Origin: Mytilus californianus
Taxonomy: Eukaryota; Mollusca; Bivalvia; Mytilida; Mytilidae
Assembly: GCF_021869535.1 (NCBI RefSeq)
Contig: NW_026262701.1
Coordinates: 6,773,501-6,837,500 of the forward strand
Reading direction: 5' to 3'
Length of the DNA stretch: 64,000 bases
Shown here: positions 45,320 through 58,337 of the stretch, piece by piece
Position numbering within the stretch: the first letter of the stretch is position 1
Layout: each line of letters begins with the position of its first letter
The notes under the pieces: generated by a model
Database searches by the model: none
What the model was told of the DNA's origin: nothing
Seen by the model: the letters and a program-made list of their open reading frames with translations, nothing else
Made by a program: the position numbers and the translations under genes

Positions 45320-46924
45320 TCTCTGCTATTATGCAATTTTTTTGTACATAACAATGAATAATGAATATGTTTTTGGTTTAGTGGTTATTGTAGCAGCCAG
45401 TGGAGAATGTAGTGGCTAAGAAATTCCTCCCGTGCAACCACTATAAGAATTTGAACTATTAACGTTTTTTCACGTTCTCTTCCCGGAGTTACTCATACTG
45501 ATTATAAACTAAAGATAAAAACGTTCTGGAAAATAGTAGTAATGAAAAGAATTTAAATTAAAATTCAATTTATTTTTCAACTGGCTGTTCTTTGGAACAC
45601 GCCGATTCTCCGTTAACATATGCAGTTGTCAATTGAGATCAAAGGAAGAATAGCAACAACATCAATTATCGATTGATGTGCAGCAAACACACTTTTGAAT
45701 TAGTGTCACTTGGCAAAAATATGTGCAAAAAAGTTTCCTTTCACTAAAACAAATCAAAATGAAATGAATTTACTTATTCTATAAAGCATATTCAGACTTT
45801 GTTCTTGCTTCTTAGGGAATGGGGGCCAAAAATGCATCTCCTCTTTTTATGTTCTACCTATGAATTTCATGAAAGGTTAGGAGTCGGGCCAGTGGTTTAC
45901 AATAGCAAAAAAAATCTATTTTCTTTTTGAGAAAACAAATAAACAGAATGAAATAAAGGGGGTTTATACACCAAGTCTGGTATACTATTCCCAGCCCAGG
46001 CCGCATATCAGTGCATGTTCATAGATCGACGTTGTAGTAGAAATTACAAATCACGCAGCCAAGTAAGTATATTTGATTTAGTCGTTTTACTGTGAATTGT
46101 TTTTTATGCTTTTTGACTCCATTGATACAGGTAAAGGTAACGCGGTAAATCAGCAATTTCAGTTTTATTTCACGCTTTATTTCTCTCAATTGTTTACGTG
46201 CCCGCACTATTGTTCTGGAATCTTTCATATCATAGTGTCTAAATATAAGGAATAGTTTAATAATATGATGTATATTAGTATGTTACTTTTCATTCTATCA
46301 TGTCTGTCAATATTATATATGCAATAGGTCTTAACCATTTGTACAAAAGCTAGTTTTACCTCGGCACATGAAAAGCTAAATCAATGGTTGTCATTTCAAG
46401 TATTTGGTATTGATGAAGGTAGTTGGTATTCTCATTCACAACTTGATCGTGTGCATGGTTAGTTTCTATAGCAAGATGTATTTTGTGCTTTGTGTTGTTT
46501 GGTTGCTGTCTCGTTGAGTGTTGCCATGTAACTGCTTCTATTCATAATTACCAGCGTAATAACAGTTACGGAACTAATTTTACTGTACCGGATGCTCATT
46601 TTGGCAATTGGTTTTTGATACAATACCTTTGTCATTCTACTGACGGAAACAAAAATGGTCACAGGTTAACATGAACGCGATATATTTTGATATGTTTGAC
46701 CTCCAGAGAATGTTCTGCTTATAACAGATATTTTTGTTACTTTTGTTACCATTTTGTCTATAGTCACACAGAGAATTATAACTTGACACATGTTTTATGG
46801 CTACAAAGACTTCTTTCTTTTTGTTGTTAGTTTACTGTTCCGTTGACGTATACCACCATCCTTTATTCATACATTGAACTCTGCATTTTATGATAAACAA
46901 TTTAAAGGTGCTATTAGAAAAACA
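45320..46924. other. Intergenic DNA with minor repeat scraps
   Basis: No gene. 'ttggttgctgtctcgttgag' near 46499 looks like the end of a dispersed tail. The 69-residue minus ORF at 46019-46228 has no recognisable feature. Confidence 0.5.
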
Positions 46925-46929
46925 CTTCT

Positions 46930-47078
46930 AGACAGGTGCGAATCCAGGATTTTGAAAAGGGGGAGGGGGCATGAGCCCCCAAACTAGACAAAATTTGTAG
47001 TGGGACCGGTAAAAAGTCTGGATTAACCATAAATGAAGCTCCATAAGCCCCCCCCCCCCCTAAATCCGCCTCTGCTAG
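46930..47078. mobile_element. Small TIR element (MITE-like)
   Basis: The left end 'caggtgcgaatccaggattt' pairs imperfectly with the right end, whose reverse complement reads 'cagaggcggatttagg'. Inside are a G-run and a C-run. Length ~145 bp; no ORF. No clear target duplication was seen. Confidence 0.5.
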
Positions 47079-47205
47079 TTTATAATTCCGACACGCGACT
47101 TTTGTTACATTGATTTAGAGCGTCAAAAAGTAATATAAATCTTTGGGAAGCCGTTCTAAGCAAAGTTTTGACGAGAACGGCTTGCCATATAATTATTTGG
47201 CAAAT

Positions 47206-48497
47206 GGCAGTCTGCAGGGTTTAAGAACATCAGTTGTTCGACCTGCTAGTCAAATGCGTTTTGTTAAAATATACTTTTTCACTCTTTTGGTCTTTTGGAA
47301 GATGTTGTTTGTGCTGTATTTGGACCCTTCTACAACGAAATTTGTTACATGCACACGTATAAAAATTGCGGTTTTTATCCAACGCAATCATAGGTTTGAA
47401 CGTTGTTTTCAATTTAGACTTGTTTTATATTTATTTCGTTTGGGCTTGTATTATATATTCCCTCCGGTTTATATGATCCGTTCAACCTATTTTGACTCTA
47501 TAAAATTCAAGAGTCTATCCTAAATTGAGGTAAATTAAATGGCCTTCCTAATACTTTTCGATCCCTAACATCACTGAAGAGACATTAATTGTCGAAATTC
47601 GGATATGGTGTAAAAAATTTAGCACCTCATGTTGTGGTTTACCATCTTTGCCGCAAGTTTATTGTTTTCTACTTGGTATAAAGTTAATATAGAGATCCAT
47701 TTTGTTACACCTTGTGATCAATTTATTTGGCAATCGCCAATGGCAGTCTGCAGGGTTTAAGAACATCAGTTGTTCGACCTGCTAGTCAAATGCGTTTTGT
47801 TAAAATATACTTTTTCACTCTTTTGGTCTTTTGGAAAATGTTGTTTGTGCTGTATTTGGACCCTTCTACAACGAAATTTGTTACATGCACACGTATAAAA
47901 ATTGCGGTTTTTATCCAACGCAATCATAGGTTTGAACGTTGTTTTCAATTTAGACTTGTTTTATATTTATTTCGTTTGGGCTTGTATTATATATTCCCTC
48001 CGGTTTATATGATCCGTTCAACCTATTTTGACTCTTTAAAATTCAAGAGTCTATCCTAAATTGAGGTAAATTAAATGGCCTTCCTAATACTTTTCGATCC
48101 CTAACATCACTGAAGAGACATTAATTGTCGAAATCCGGATATGGTGTAAAAAATTTAGCACCTCATGTTGTGGTTTACCATCTTTGCCGCAAGTTTATTG
48201 TTTTCTACTTGGTATAAAGTTAATATAGAGATCCATTTTGTTACATCTTGTGATCAATTTATTTGGCAATCGCCAATGGCAGTCTGCAGGGTTTAAGAAC
48301 ATCAGTTGTTCGACCTGCTAGTCAAATGCGTTTTGTTAAAATATACTTTTTCACTCTTTTGGTCTTTTGGAAAATGTTGTTTGTGCTGTATTTGGACCCT
48401 TCTACAACGAAATTTGTTACATGCACACGTATAAAAATTGCGGTTTTTATCCAACGCAATCATAGGTTTGAACGTTGTTTTCAATTTAGACTTGTTA
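47206..48497 (+). repeat. 536-bp tandem repeat, 2.4 copies
   Basis: Units start with 'ggcagtctgcagggtttaag' at 47206, 47742 and 48278 (spacing 536 both times) and are almost identical. The third is cut after 'tcaatttagacttgtt' by the SINE at 48509. ORFs of about 100 residues recur in each copy (47143-47523, 47727-48059, 48263-48577), but they are hydrophobic and Phe-rich, and nothing confirms they are expressed. Confidence 0.9.
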
Positions 48498-48508
48498 TAT
48501 ATATATAT

Positions 48509-48653
48509 GTGGTCGTTTGGTCTAGAGCGCTGGACATGAGGCTAAGCGATTGGTGCTGTAGTGTATCAAAGGTGTGAGTTCGAATCCCGTTGAGGGACAA
48601 AAATTTGTCATCATAAAAGTCTAATTCTAACACTGTTGGGTGTAATTTTCAGA

Positions 48654-48690
<37 letters not shown>
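48509..48690 (+). mobile_element. tRNA-derived SINE with (TA)n tail
   Basis: Head 'gtggtcgtttggtctagagc' with a box-A-like 'tggtctagagcgctgg' (about 48518-48533) and a box B 'gttcgaatcc' (48578-48587), followed by 'cgttgagggacaaaaatt' and 'aacactgttgggtgtaattt', ending in a TA run (48655-48689). The A-B spacing and sequence do not fold as a functional tRNA. It sits exactly at the break of the third 536-bp repeat. Confidence 0.75.
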
Positions 48691-50425
48691 CATCCAATGA
48701 TGCTCACAAGACACAAGTTGTCTGATACTAGCGTTTATAAAAGTGAATTTTGTCTTATATATTTTTGATTTTTTTTAACTATTTAATAAGGCTATGGAAC
48801 CGTGAGGTAGTGGCTCTTACATTGCACCCCTTTCCGGTTGAATGTATTACATAATTTGTAATCCTCGGTAGTCTTTTCTAGTACTATAGGTATTAAATTA
48901 GTTGTCCATTTGTGAGTAATTCGCCTTTTAATTGCTATGTATTTCGTACATTAAGTAGATAATTATATATCGAACCTTTACAAACGTTTTGTTTCTTAGC
49001 AATGGAGTGCACCGAAATACATTTCTGATTCTTTGTCCCTACCATAAACTGCAAATGAACATTAAATCATCTGACTTTATATTTGGTTTATACAAATATT
49101 ATGCCACCCTAACACAAAACGATAGCGTATAATTTGGACAATTTGCAAATAATTATAATGACAAGTCTATTATAGCAATTGTTTAGTATTTCTGTTGAAA
49201 AGAATGGCGTTCGGATATGGCGGGTTATTGACGTTACCAATCTTTTGTCACAGAGTGCGTCTCATAATAACCTCATTTCTATTAAGAATGGTTTATAGGA
49301 ATCAATTTAACATTTATATTAAATCTTGATAACATTTCATAGCCATAACAATCAATCGTTTTATCATAGGGAAAAAGGAATCGACGATCTTATTCAATGT
49401 TTGTAATCGATTATCAATTTAAGTTGCTTTGTGTCTGTTAATCTCAAAGAGAGATTTTTATAGTATTGTAGAGAGCTTCAATATATGTGTAGTCCGTCTG
49501 AGTACTGAGTTACAAATGTTGCAGATTGGACACGCCTTATAAATGATATACTCAAGTATTTTAGTTTTCACTCAGGTATTCACAGTTAAAAGTTTTATAG
49601 TATCTTACATAATATCAAGAACCGTCAAAAATACAGCACAGTAAAACAAATCACATCACCCACCAAAGCCTGACTCCACCGAAAAAAACCTCAAACATAC
49701 AAGGAACAACACATTGTCCAGAAAGCAACATCATGTGGATGCACTCACATAGATGTATAAACCTCTGTGGTGCACTGAAACAAAAATCAACCGGACTCAG
49801 TCTGATAAACTTTAATTTAGTATGTGAAATTATTCAGGAAAATTGCTTATCACTTAATAAGGTAGTAAATCAACATTCAATTAGATTGTGAAGTGAAATC
49901 GTCTTTTGATCACATTAGTTTAATCGTCTTTTGATCACATTAGTTTAAACTGACATATTCTTGTTAAATGAATAACTTAGGCCCTAAATGAAATTAATCT
50001 GGAATTTATAACTTGGTCAAGTTCATTTAACGTGATAAAATAGTCCCTAGTAAAGTTATACTGGTCAAGCATTGACTTTACAAAGAATTTACAATTAACC
50101 CTTGATTGCCTCTTAATGAAATGGACACTTATCACTAAAAAGAAAATGGGAGTTTTAGGGTCGATTTTTCATGGTCATTTTATATGGTGCTGTTTTATAG
50201 TTGGTCAAATAATGGATCAAAGACACATAGATTTTTGTATGTTTTCAATTGACATTTTTAACATTCAAATTTTACAATAGGAAACCTTTGTACTTAGTTT
50301 AAGAAAATTCCAGAAGTCTAGAGATATGATGATATTTCCCATATATGAGGTCCCACAGAAGTAGCTTGCCAGTCTCCCATTGAAATTTGAAAATAAGTAT
50401 ATGGTATATAAGAATAGTTCTCGTT
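48691..50425. other. Intergenic DNA, no gene seen
   Basis: AT-rich. The only structure noted is a 25-bp direct duplication ('aatcgtcttttgatcacatt' at 49897 and 49922). Confidence 0.6.
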
Positions 50426-50429
50426 TGAA

Positions 50430-50790
50430 TTGTTTTACATTTGTCATTTATAGCCGACTTTGCGGTATGGGTTTTTCTCATTGTTGAAGGCCGTACGGAG
50501 ACCTATAGTTGTTATCTTCTATGTCACTTGGTCTCTAGTGGAGAGTTGTCTCATTGGCAATCATACCACATCTTCTTATTTATAAAAATAGTAGGAATAC
50601 AGAGCATGATAACATTGTCGAAATTTCAAGGTAAAACGGTTTACCATACGATATGGAATTTTGCTCATTGTCAGTTAAGATTTGTTCACACTCTTGTTTT
50701 TTGGAGTTTCCCCTGGTCTTTGGTAAATAATTCACCTCGAAGTTATCTCATTGACATTTCATACCACATCTTCTACTGGCGCTGAGTAGT
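50430..50790 (+). repeat. Two retroelement tail copies in tandem
   Basis: 50430-50585 has 'gttgaaggccgtacggagac' and 'agttgtctcattggcaatca'. 50640-50790 is a more decayed copy ending 'tctcattgacatttcatacc' + 'acatcttct'. The + ORF 50441-50785 runs through both and is an artefact. Confidence 0.6.
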
Positions 50791-52697
50791 GATTTGTACT
50801 TTTCATTTTCTTAAAGCATTTCATAGAGCTATTTTTCAATTTTTTTTTAAAAATTCTACTATAGGGCCCCAGCAGAAATTTATAGTCGAACGTAAGGATT
50901 TGTATAACAATACTTGCTATGCAAGTCCTTGTCGAGTATTTTAAAATAGGATCAAATAGGGCACCGTGGTATTTTTAGTGTGTGTTTGTAGGTTTCTTTC
51001 CCCTAACACGGCGTTCCCATTCCACTCCAGCAGCACAGTGATAGTGACTTACCCGAATAACACTTATTGGTAGGCAAAACTTACGGTTTTGATACCAACT
51101 AAGCAAGTTTATACATTTCATTAATCAATTCTGCAAAGTTATTTTTTCCTCGAGTTTGCGAACTTGCCTGTGGGTCAGTCTCGTGTCTAGTCACTAGTCC
51201 CAAGACGTCATAATTATTTGGAATACCTCGTGTCATGTCATGCTGTAACTACTTTTTTGTCGATACAATGCAGGTAGTAATGCCTAGATATGGTTTGCAG
51301 AATAGAGAATAGTGAAAAAAATATTACAGATTTAAATGCCAAAAAATTAGAAATTTTAAAAAAATAGTTAAAAAATTACAGAAAGACTCTCAAAAGAAGA
51401 AAAAATAGACCTTCAGTGATATAAATCTTTCAATGAATTTGTTTAACACTTGGTCATAATACCAACTTAACATATATGTACTTAGTTGAATCAAACAACT
51501 GTACTTAAGGTAATTGGTGCATACCTTTGAGGGAATTGAAAATAAGTGTTTTTAATGTGAAAGGGAGATAATTCTCTGGACAAGATTTTTCATTTATGAG
51601 GTTTCTCCTGGGGGTCCCAGTAATCACATAATCACCATTTTTTTGCCAATATAATCACATAATCATTAAGTATTTGCTTTGGTAATCAGAAAATGATTTT
51701 CTTTAGTTATCAAATAATCATAAACTAAAAGTTTGGTAATCATTTGATAATTTAAATGTAAAATATTTAATAACAAAAAAAGCTTCAACAGTCTGGGTCT
51801 TCTCTAGCATGTCTTAAATTGCTCGTTTACTTCTATCAATTTTTTTGAGGAAGCTCTTCTTAATCTTCCTCATCCATCTCCTCGGGTGAAACCATAATCA
51901 CCTGCATCTTTTGCTGATGGAAAACTGTTGTGTACAATTCTGATGTTAGAATAATTGTATCTGATCTTCATTCTCAACATCTTCAAGCTCTATTGTTCCT
52001 AAGCAAGCAACCATTTGATTCTCTGCCCAGACTGGGGTGGGGCAGGGATTTGTACCCCAAGCAATCATTTTTTTACTCAGACCAGAAAACATGCCTTTAT
52101 TCATGGCCACTCTCAAACACAATAATATTTTCAACATTTATCAAAACATTTTTTTCATACACTTTTATATCTTTATGTTGTTGTAAAATATTAATTTAAC
52201 TTGAATTTGAGTTTACTAAATATACATGTATATACCAAGCAAGTCAGTTTATATTTTGTTTCTCACCTGACTATACAAAAGACCAGGAGACCTTTAGCCA
52301 TCATTTGTCGTCTTTGATAGATCAGGTTGACTGATAAGCTGTCTATATAAAGTAATGGGACAATGGCATAAAGGCATCACCAAATCACCCATATGCAATA
52401 CACAAAAAGACATCCAGAGCTTACCATATGCATATGGTCTTCAACTGAGCAGGAACTACCCACCAACAGGCAGTCAGCTCTGGTTGGCTCTAAACACAAA
52501 CCCAAGGGCACAGCAAAATGTCAAAATATCCAATTAAAACTGGGTGACCTGGGAGGAAACATTGGAATTTTTCTTTTTTTCAAGTCTCTGCCTTGAGCAT
52601 GTTGAGGAAGGAAAATATATTCAAGACCCCCGTTCCTAAGAAATACAAATTTCAATCCCCCTCAACATTTTTCAATACTTTTATTCTTTATAACAAA

Positions 52698-53560
52698 AAT
52701 AAGGAGATGTGGTATGATTGCCAATGAGACAACTACCCCAAAGTTCAAATGAAGAGGATGTAAGCAATTATATACAGGCAACCATACGACCTTCAACAAT
52801 GAGAAAAACCCATATGGTATAGTCGGCTTTAAAAGACCCTGACATGAAAAATATGAAACAGTTCAATTGAGAAAAATAACTAATTTATAACACAATAATT
52901 TACAAAAAACAAATATGACAGACATCAACCAACGACAACCACTGAACTACAGGCTCGTGACTTGGGAAAGGCATATACAGAATGTGGCGGGGTTAAACAT
53001 GTTTGTGAGCGCTCAACCCTCCCCTTAACCTGGGACAGTTTTGTTACAGCACAACGTAAGAAAAAACTATAAAAATCAGTTGAAAAGTGCCAAACTCATC
53101 AGATCGATACAAAACAGAAAAGCATCTAACACAGACCGGACTTGGCAGGGTATTTATACATCCTTAACAAACAAAAAAGGACACAAAGTACAGATCTGAG
53201 AGTACTCGCAGTTACTGACAGCTAGTTCAAAGCCAATAACTAATAAAAACAATCATGTATCTAAGACTAAAATATCAATCAGTACAACATCCAATGGATT
53301 TAGTGTAAAGACGTCATTAACAGTCAGAGAAAGACTTGACCTTGTGCAATGCCAAATTATAAGTATCAACAGATTGTAGTACCTTGATGTGTATAACAAT
53401 AATATTTAGTATGGTTTTAAGTTACTGATAACACAATTAATATTTAAACCAATAAAAACAATATTCAAAGATCTAATTACAGTGTTCAATTGGTAACCTT
53501 TTAAAATAAGTGTATTTAAAGGATTGATAAGTTTACCCTGATCATTTTTAATTTACATGC
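52698..53560 (-). mobile_element. Retroelement 3' end, second antisense copy
   Basis: It parallels 5491-6340 over its length, from 'aaggagatgtggtatgattg' to 'gttcaattggtaacctttta' and 'ggattgataagtttaccctg', the last being the decayed ORF C-terminus. It shares the landmarks 'gtacagatctgagagtactc' and 'catccaatggatttagtgta' with that copy. Confidence 0.7.
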
Positions 53561-53729
53561 ATACAATTTTTATTTATATTATTATTAACAAATACAATAT
53601 TGCATAAGTAGTGGAAATAGATCTTCAAGTGAGGGAAGTTGTTTGTGACTTCAGAGAACTTTATTTGGATATGCCTGGTATGGTCTCATTGAGATTAACC
53701 AGACCTTCATTCAATTTCAGCACATTTTT

Positions 53730-54015
53730 ATGCCCCATTTATGGGCTATGTGTTTTTTGGTCTGTGCCTCCGTTCGTTTGTCTGTCCATTCATCCGTTCG
53801 GCTGTCTGTCCCACTTCAGGTTTAAGTTTTTGGTCAAGATAGTTTTTGATGAAGTTTAAGTACAATCAACTTGAAACTTAGTACACATGTTCCCTTTGAT
53901 ATGATCTTTCTAATTTTAATGCCAAATTAGAGTTTTGACCCCAATTTCATGGTCCACTAAACATAGAAAATGATAGTGCGAGTGGGGCATCCGTGTACTA
54001 TGGACACATTCTTGC
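53730..54015 (+). mobile_element. Short hairpin-headed element (TGCCCC...)
   Basis: The head GCCCCATTTATGGGC (about 53732-53746) is followed by 'gtttgtctgtccattcatcc', one core unit, and the right end 'gcgagtggggcatccgtgta' + 'ctatggacaca'. Same design as the larger elements, with a single core unit. Confidence 0.55.
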
Positions 54016-54425
54016 TCAAATCCTTTATTAAAGAAGTTAGTAAATTAACTTCAGATAAAAATATCTATGGACGAACCAATCTAATTAAAATATATATCTC
54101 TGATTTCGTTATACTTATATGTATGAGCATGTTAATATAGATATAAATCTTAATAAGATTGCTGGACGAACACGTTTAATCTTAGGATTTAATTCTTAGC
54201 AATTTTGCCGAGCGGAGCTAGGCGAAAAAAAAATTGACATCTTTCAAGCCAAAATTTATATGCTTGCTATTCACAACATTTTTTTTTTAAACTTCGTAAT
54301 CAATTAATCAAAAATACAGTCCTAGATAATCAAATAATCATGAAATATTTGGTCTAGTAATCAAATAATCACTAAAAAAACGGCCAAGTAATCACATAAT
54401 CAAAAACCCCATGAGGAGGCTCATT

Positions 54426-55840
54426 TACCAAGTTCCAGATGTAAAGCAATATATTATAATCATCAACTGTTCACCTTATATAAAAAGCATTAGATTATTC
54501 CCAGGATTTACTTAATTTTTGCATTTTCTCTAGCTTGATAAATGGGAAAACAACAAATTGATGGATAATAACAACTGTTGAACGTTCTTGTCAAAGATGC
54601 ACCATTTGCTCCTTTGGTGAAAGTACTAGTCAAGGACACACCATTTATTCCTGAAACATTACAGATGTCTTGTGTGTCTTCACTTTACTGAATGAGCTGA
54701 TAGTTGTATACATACTACAGATTGTGTTGCTGTGTATCAAATATATTTGCATGGGTTGACATTTCCATTTTTGGGAAAAGTTTAAATAAAATCAGCTTGC
54801 CTGTAGACCTCAGTCTTAATTATTTGTTATGACAATTACTATTCATATTTTTTATCTTCTAAAACACATTTGCATGGTAGCTGATCTTATAAGACGACAT
54901 TCATTCCTTTGGTGTTGATTGTTATACACAAGGCCATACTGAGTGTTATGAACATCCATTTCTTAGAATCTCTTGTATGATCTCCTGTATTGATCATATT
55001 TGTGCTTGTTAATTGTAGATAAGGATGATATGATAGCTGGTTTAATGAACATCTTTCAGCAAGACACCAGTTTGACACCAAGTTTACACAGTAGTACATG
55101 AACTTTGAATTAAACAATATAATGTGCAACAACATGTAATTAGGTGACCCTTTAACCTGTTATTGGTCCCAAGTCATCATTTAGAATTTATTATATAGTC
55201 ATTTCCTTGCTACTACTAGTTTGAAAAAATGTAAGATCTGTCTTCTTTGTTAGCTCCTCCAACATTGAACACTTGATCTATGTCATGTAACAAGTTACCA
55301 AAAAAAAATGGTATAAAGAGTTGAAATGTAAATAAATAATATTAAGCATGAAGTTTGTCTGTCAGCCAAGATATTTATACCACTATTGATAAGATGTAAA
55401 AGATTCTTTGTCTTGTAGGAGTAATGTATCAAGTACACCCAGATAATCAATTTCTGAAAAAATTACATTTGATAAAATAAGAAGATTTTTTGATAAGTTG
55501 AAAGTAGATCATTGGTGATAATAAAATTTTGATACTTCTTGTCAGATGCCATGACTAATACTGATGTATTATAGCTTTAGTGCAGTAAGTTTAGAGAAAA
55601 CTTATAATTTATCATAGTTCGTGCAGAAAACATGTACCCACTACAGCTGTATGAGTTACAAAGCTGTATTTTATGTTCTGAAATCTATGCTAAATCTTTG
55701 ATAACATGGACTTTGTTCTTCTTTGAATTTTATGAATTTAAAACTGCAGGTTTATACCATCATCATTTTTCTGCATGGGGTCAGATGTAAAATCAAATGT
55801 TTGTCATAAAACTGAACACTAATTGTCAAAGAACATGTTG
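54426..55840. other. Intergenic DNA, no gene seen
   Basis: AT-rich, apparently unique. No coding segment supported. Confidence 0.6.
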
Positions 55841-55844
55841 TTAG

Positions 55845-56110
55845 TAGAAAGTAAAATAACATAAATACCGAACTCCAAGGGACATTCAAAACGAAAAGTC
55901 CCTTATCAAATGGCAAAATCAAAAGCTCAAACACATCAAACGAATGGAAAACAAACGTCATATTCCTGACTTGGTACAGGCATTTCCTTATGTAGAAAAT
56001 AGTGGATTAAACCTGGTTTTATAGCTAGCTAAACCTTTCACTTGTATGACAGTTGCATAGAATTCCATTATATTGACAACAATGTGTGAACAAAACAAAC
56101 AAAGTAGCCA
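55845..56110 (-). repeat. Dispersed mussel repeat
   Basis: On the minus strand: 'caatataatggaattctatg', 'taaaaccaggtttaatccac', 'aagtcaggaatatgacgttt' and 'gtttgagcttttgattttgc'. I recognise this from mussel transcripts and genomes (from memory). Small minus ORFs at 55752-55961 and 55988-56209 fall inside it and are not supported. Confidence 0.55.
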
Positions 56111-56825
56111 ATTGCAAAGAAATATTCCTGATTGATTTAAATTTTTAGGAAGTATAATAGTATGAAAATTGAGGAAATATAATTTATATTGGATCATTTC
56201 CAGGTCCATAACAAGATTTTGGACTCACTAGGGTAATTTTTCAATTTGGTAGATACCAAACATTTATACTAGGTTATCCAACTTTATCTATTATTGCCCC
56301 TGATTTTCACCAGTTTCGATTCACCAATTCTTGGAATAACACTATTATTTATGAATAATTATGGAAAAATATTTCAGATAAAGACATTATTGGGAAGAAT
56401 TAAGAATTTGAAATATTGATAGAACAAAAACAGTTTTTGTTGTAGCCCGATAGAAATCAAATCTGAATTGTTTTACAATTTCATTGTCACAATTTAAAAC
56501 TTCAATTTATGATTTATAACATATAATCAAATGCAGACATATTTACAATGAATTCTAAAATAGGCTTGACATTCGATCTCCAGTAAATGATACCAATATT
56601 ATTAAATGTGATACAGTTATTTTATAAATGACCGTGATAAATTACTACTCGGGACTTTCACAGGTGATGTATTTCACAAAGGTCGGAAGTCTTTTGCTTT
56701 AACTTAGTAATTTTATGAAAACAAAAGACATGGCCAGTTGATAAATGTCGTATTGAAAGTGAATAATTGATCCCAGTGTGCAACTGTAGCAATGCATCAT
56801 GATACAATGATCCTCGACCCTCGTT

Positions 56826-56950
56826 GGTCAGTTATACCATACTATACCATTTATTATGGAAACACAGCTTTAGATAAATCAGATGACAGATAAAAACATC
56901 TGTTCCATTTTATAGACTAAAAAAAAAAAGAATGACATTAAAATTTCTGT
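56826..56950 (+). repeat. Dispersed duplicate, copy 1
   Basis: 'ggaaacacagctttagataa' ... 'cagataaaaacatctgttcc' is about 85% similar to 59941-60060, 3.1 kb away in the same orientation. Confidence 0.75.
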
Positions 56951-58330
56951 TGATGATAAAGTATATGAATAAAAGATGATGTGGGGTTTACTTCAATGAG
57001 ACAGCAACCTTATGACACCAAAAGCACTACATCTCTCCCCTAAAGTAGAATCAGAGACATATAATACCACAACATCTCTCCCCTTAAGTAGAATGGAAGG
57101 GTTTTTTTTTCTCACAGCGTAGCAGGGTTGTTTAGAAACATGTCACAAAGTTTTGGTTGTAAATTTTATATTCAAATCTAAAATCTTGAGTTATTATTTT
57201 AAGATTTTGATAAAAAGCTTTCATTTCCTCTCCATGAGTTGAGTATATGCCTTATTAATCACGTTTTATAGGGTATCTTGATCATTATATTACATTTATT
57301 GTAAAGCAAATACTTGTTTCTAGACAACTATCATTATTATTGCACCCTTAAGTTTAATAATTCACAATTTATTGCAGCGTCATGTAAAGTTACAACACAT
57401 TTATATCTAACAATATTTACATAGTGTAGTAAGATGAAAAGGTTCGGCCATATTTATGAAATTAAGGGCTGTTATCAGTATAATACCATACATTAATAAA
57501 AAGCATCCATCTGATTTATGAAAATTCAATACCAGACATCTACTTTCCTTATCACTAGATATAATCTTAATTTGAATTTTAAAAACGATGAAAGTTTTAG
57601 GATATTGTCTAATTATGTTTGATCACATGTTAGAATGAATAACATTTACACAACTGTAAAAGAGTTAAACTATTGCAATTTCAGGGTTTCATAAAATACA
57701 AATGCTATCAAAATTCAAAACGGGTGTTCTTTGCGACACTTATCTCGTTGCAATTTTATGCAATAATAAAAACATCCCAAACATTTCTGAAATTACAGTA
57801 TCATGACGGGTGGATCATTTGTCATGCTATGTTTTATATGTACAGTAAAATCTGTCACATTTTTAAATGTACAGTTAAATCTGTCACAGTGATATAAAGA
57901 AAAAAAACATATTTCTTCTATGAGAGGCCACAGTATTACTTAACTTCCCTTATATAAATGTATTATGGCTTATCTTTATTGTCATCTTTTTGTTTTTAAA
58001 AAAAAAAAATTCTTTTGAGCCCTTAGTAGAACATAAAAACAAAAACATTTTAACCTTAATTCTCATCCACAAATCTTACAAAAATGTTGTATTTAAAATT
58101 GTTAAGGCAAAAACAGACATTTACTATTAGTCTTTAATGCTAAAAAATTATTGAGAATAATAACTTTCCTTATGGGGTGCAAAATCTTCTTCAAAAATTA
58201 AGAAGGGTAATTTTGCTGGTCGTTCATCTTAGCATTAGACAGTTTGTTTGTCAGTAAGTCTAAACAAGTTTGTTAGCACTCTCAAGTATGCAATTCATGT
58301 CTGATATTTATGAAATTTAAATCAAAGGTT
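56951..58330. other. Intergenic DNA, no gene seen
   Basis: AT-rich. A short duplicated 'catctctccccttaagtaga' pair lies at about 57028-57095. The 74-residue ORF at 57673-57897 has no recognisable feature. Confidence 0.55.
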
Positions 58331-58337
58331 TTTATAG

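Larger units (their letters stand above)
51592..54425. mobile_element. Possible composite element bounded by inverted 'taatcacataatca' ends
   Basis: The left border 'atgaggtttctcctgggggt' + 'cccagtaatcacataatca' and the right border 'taatcacataatcaaaaacc' + 'ccatgaggaggctcatttac' are loosely inverted copies at their outer edges. Both have many 'caaataatca' motifs inside. Between them lie a retroelement tail and a hairpin-headed element. The minus ORF ending at 51946 (...VENEDQIQLF) is the only candidate coding text. Uncertain. Confidence 0.3.

Noticed and set aside
47143-47523. Secreted or membrane protein encoded by the 536-bp repeat
   Set aside because: Hydrophobic text is expected from T-rich DNA. 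The ORF differs at both ends between copies and lacks splice or promoter support. Kept only as a repeat.
48509-48600. Functional tRNA gene
   Set aside because: Boxes A and B are present, but no cloverleaf with a sensible anticodon arm or acceptor stem can be drawn. The downstream SINE body and TA tail identify a SINE.
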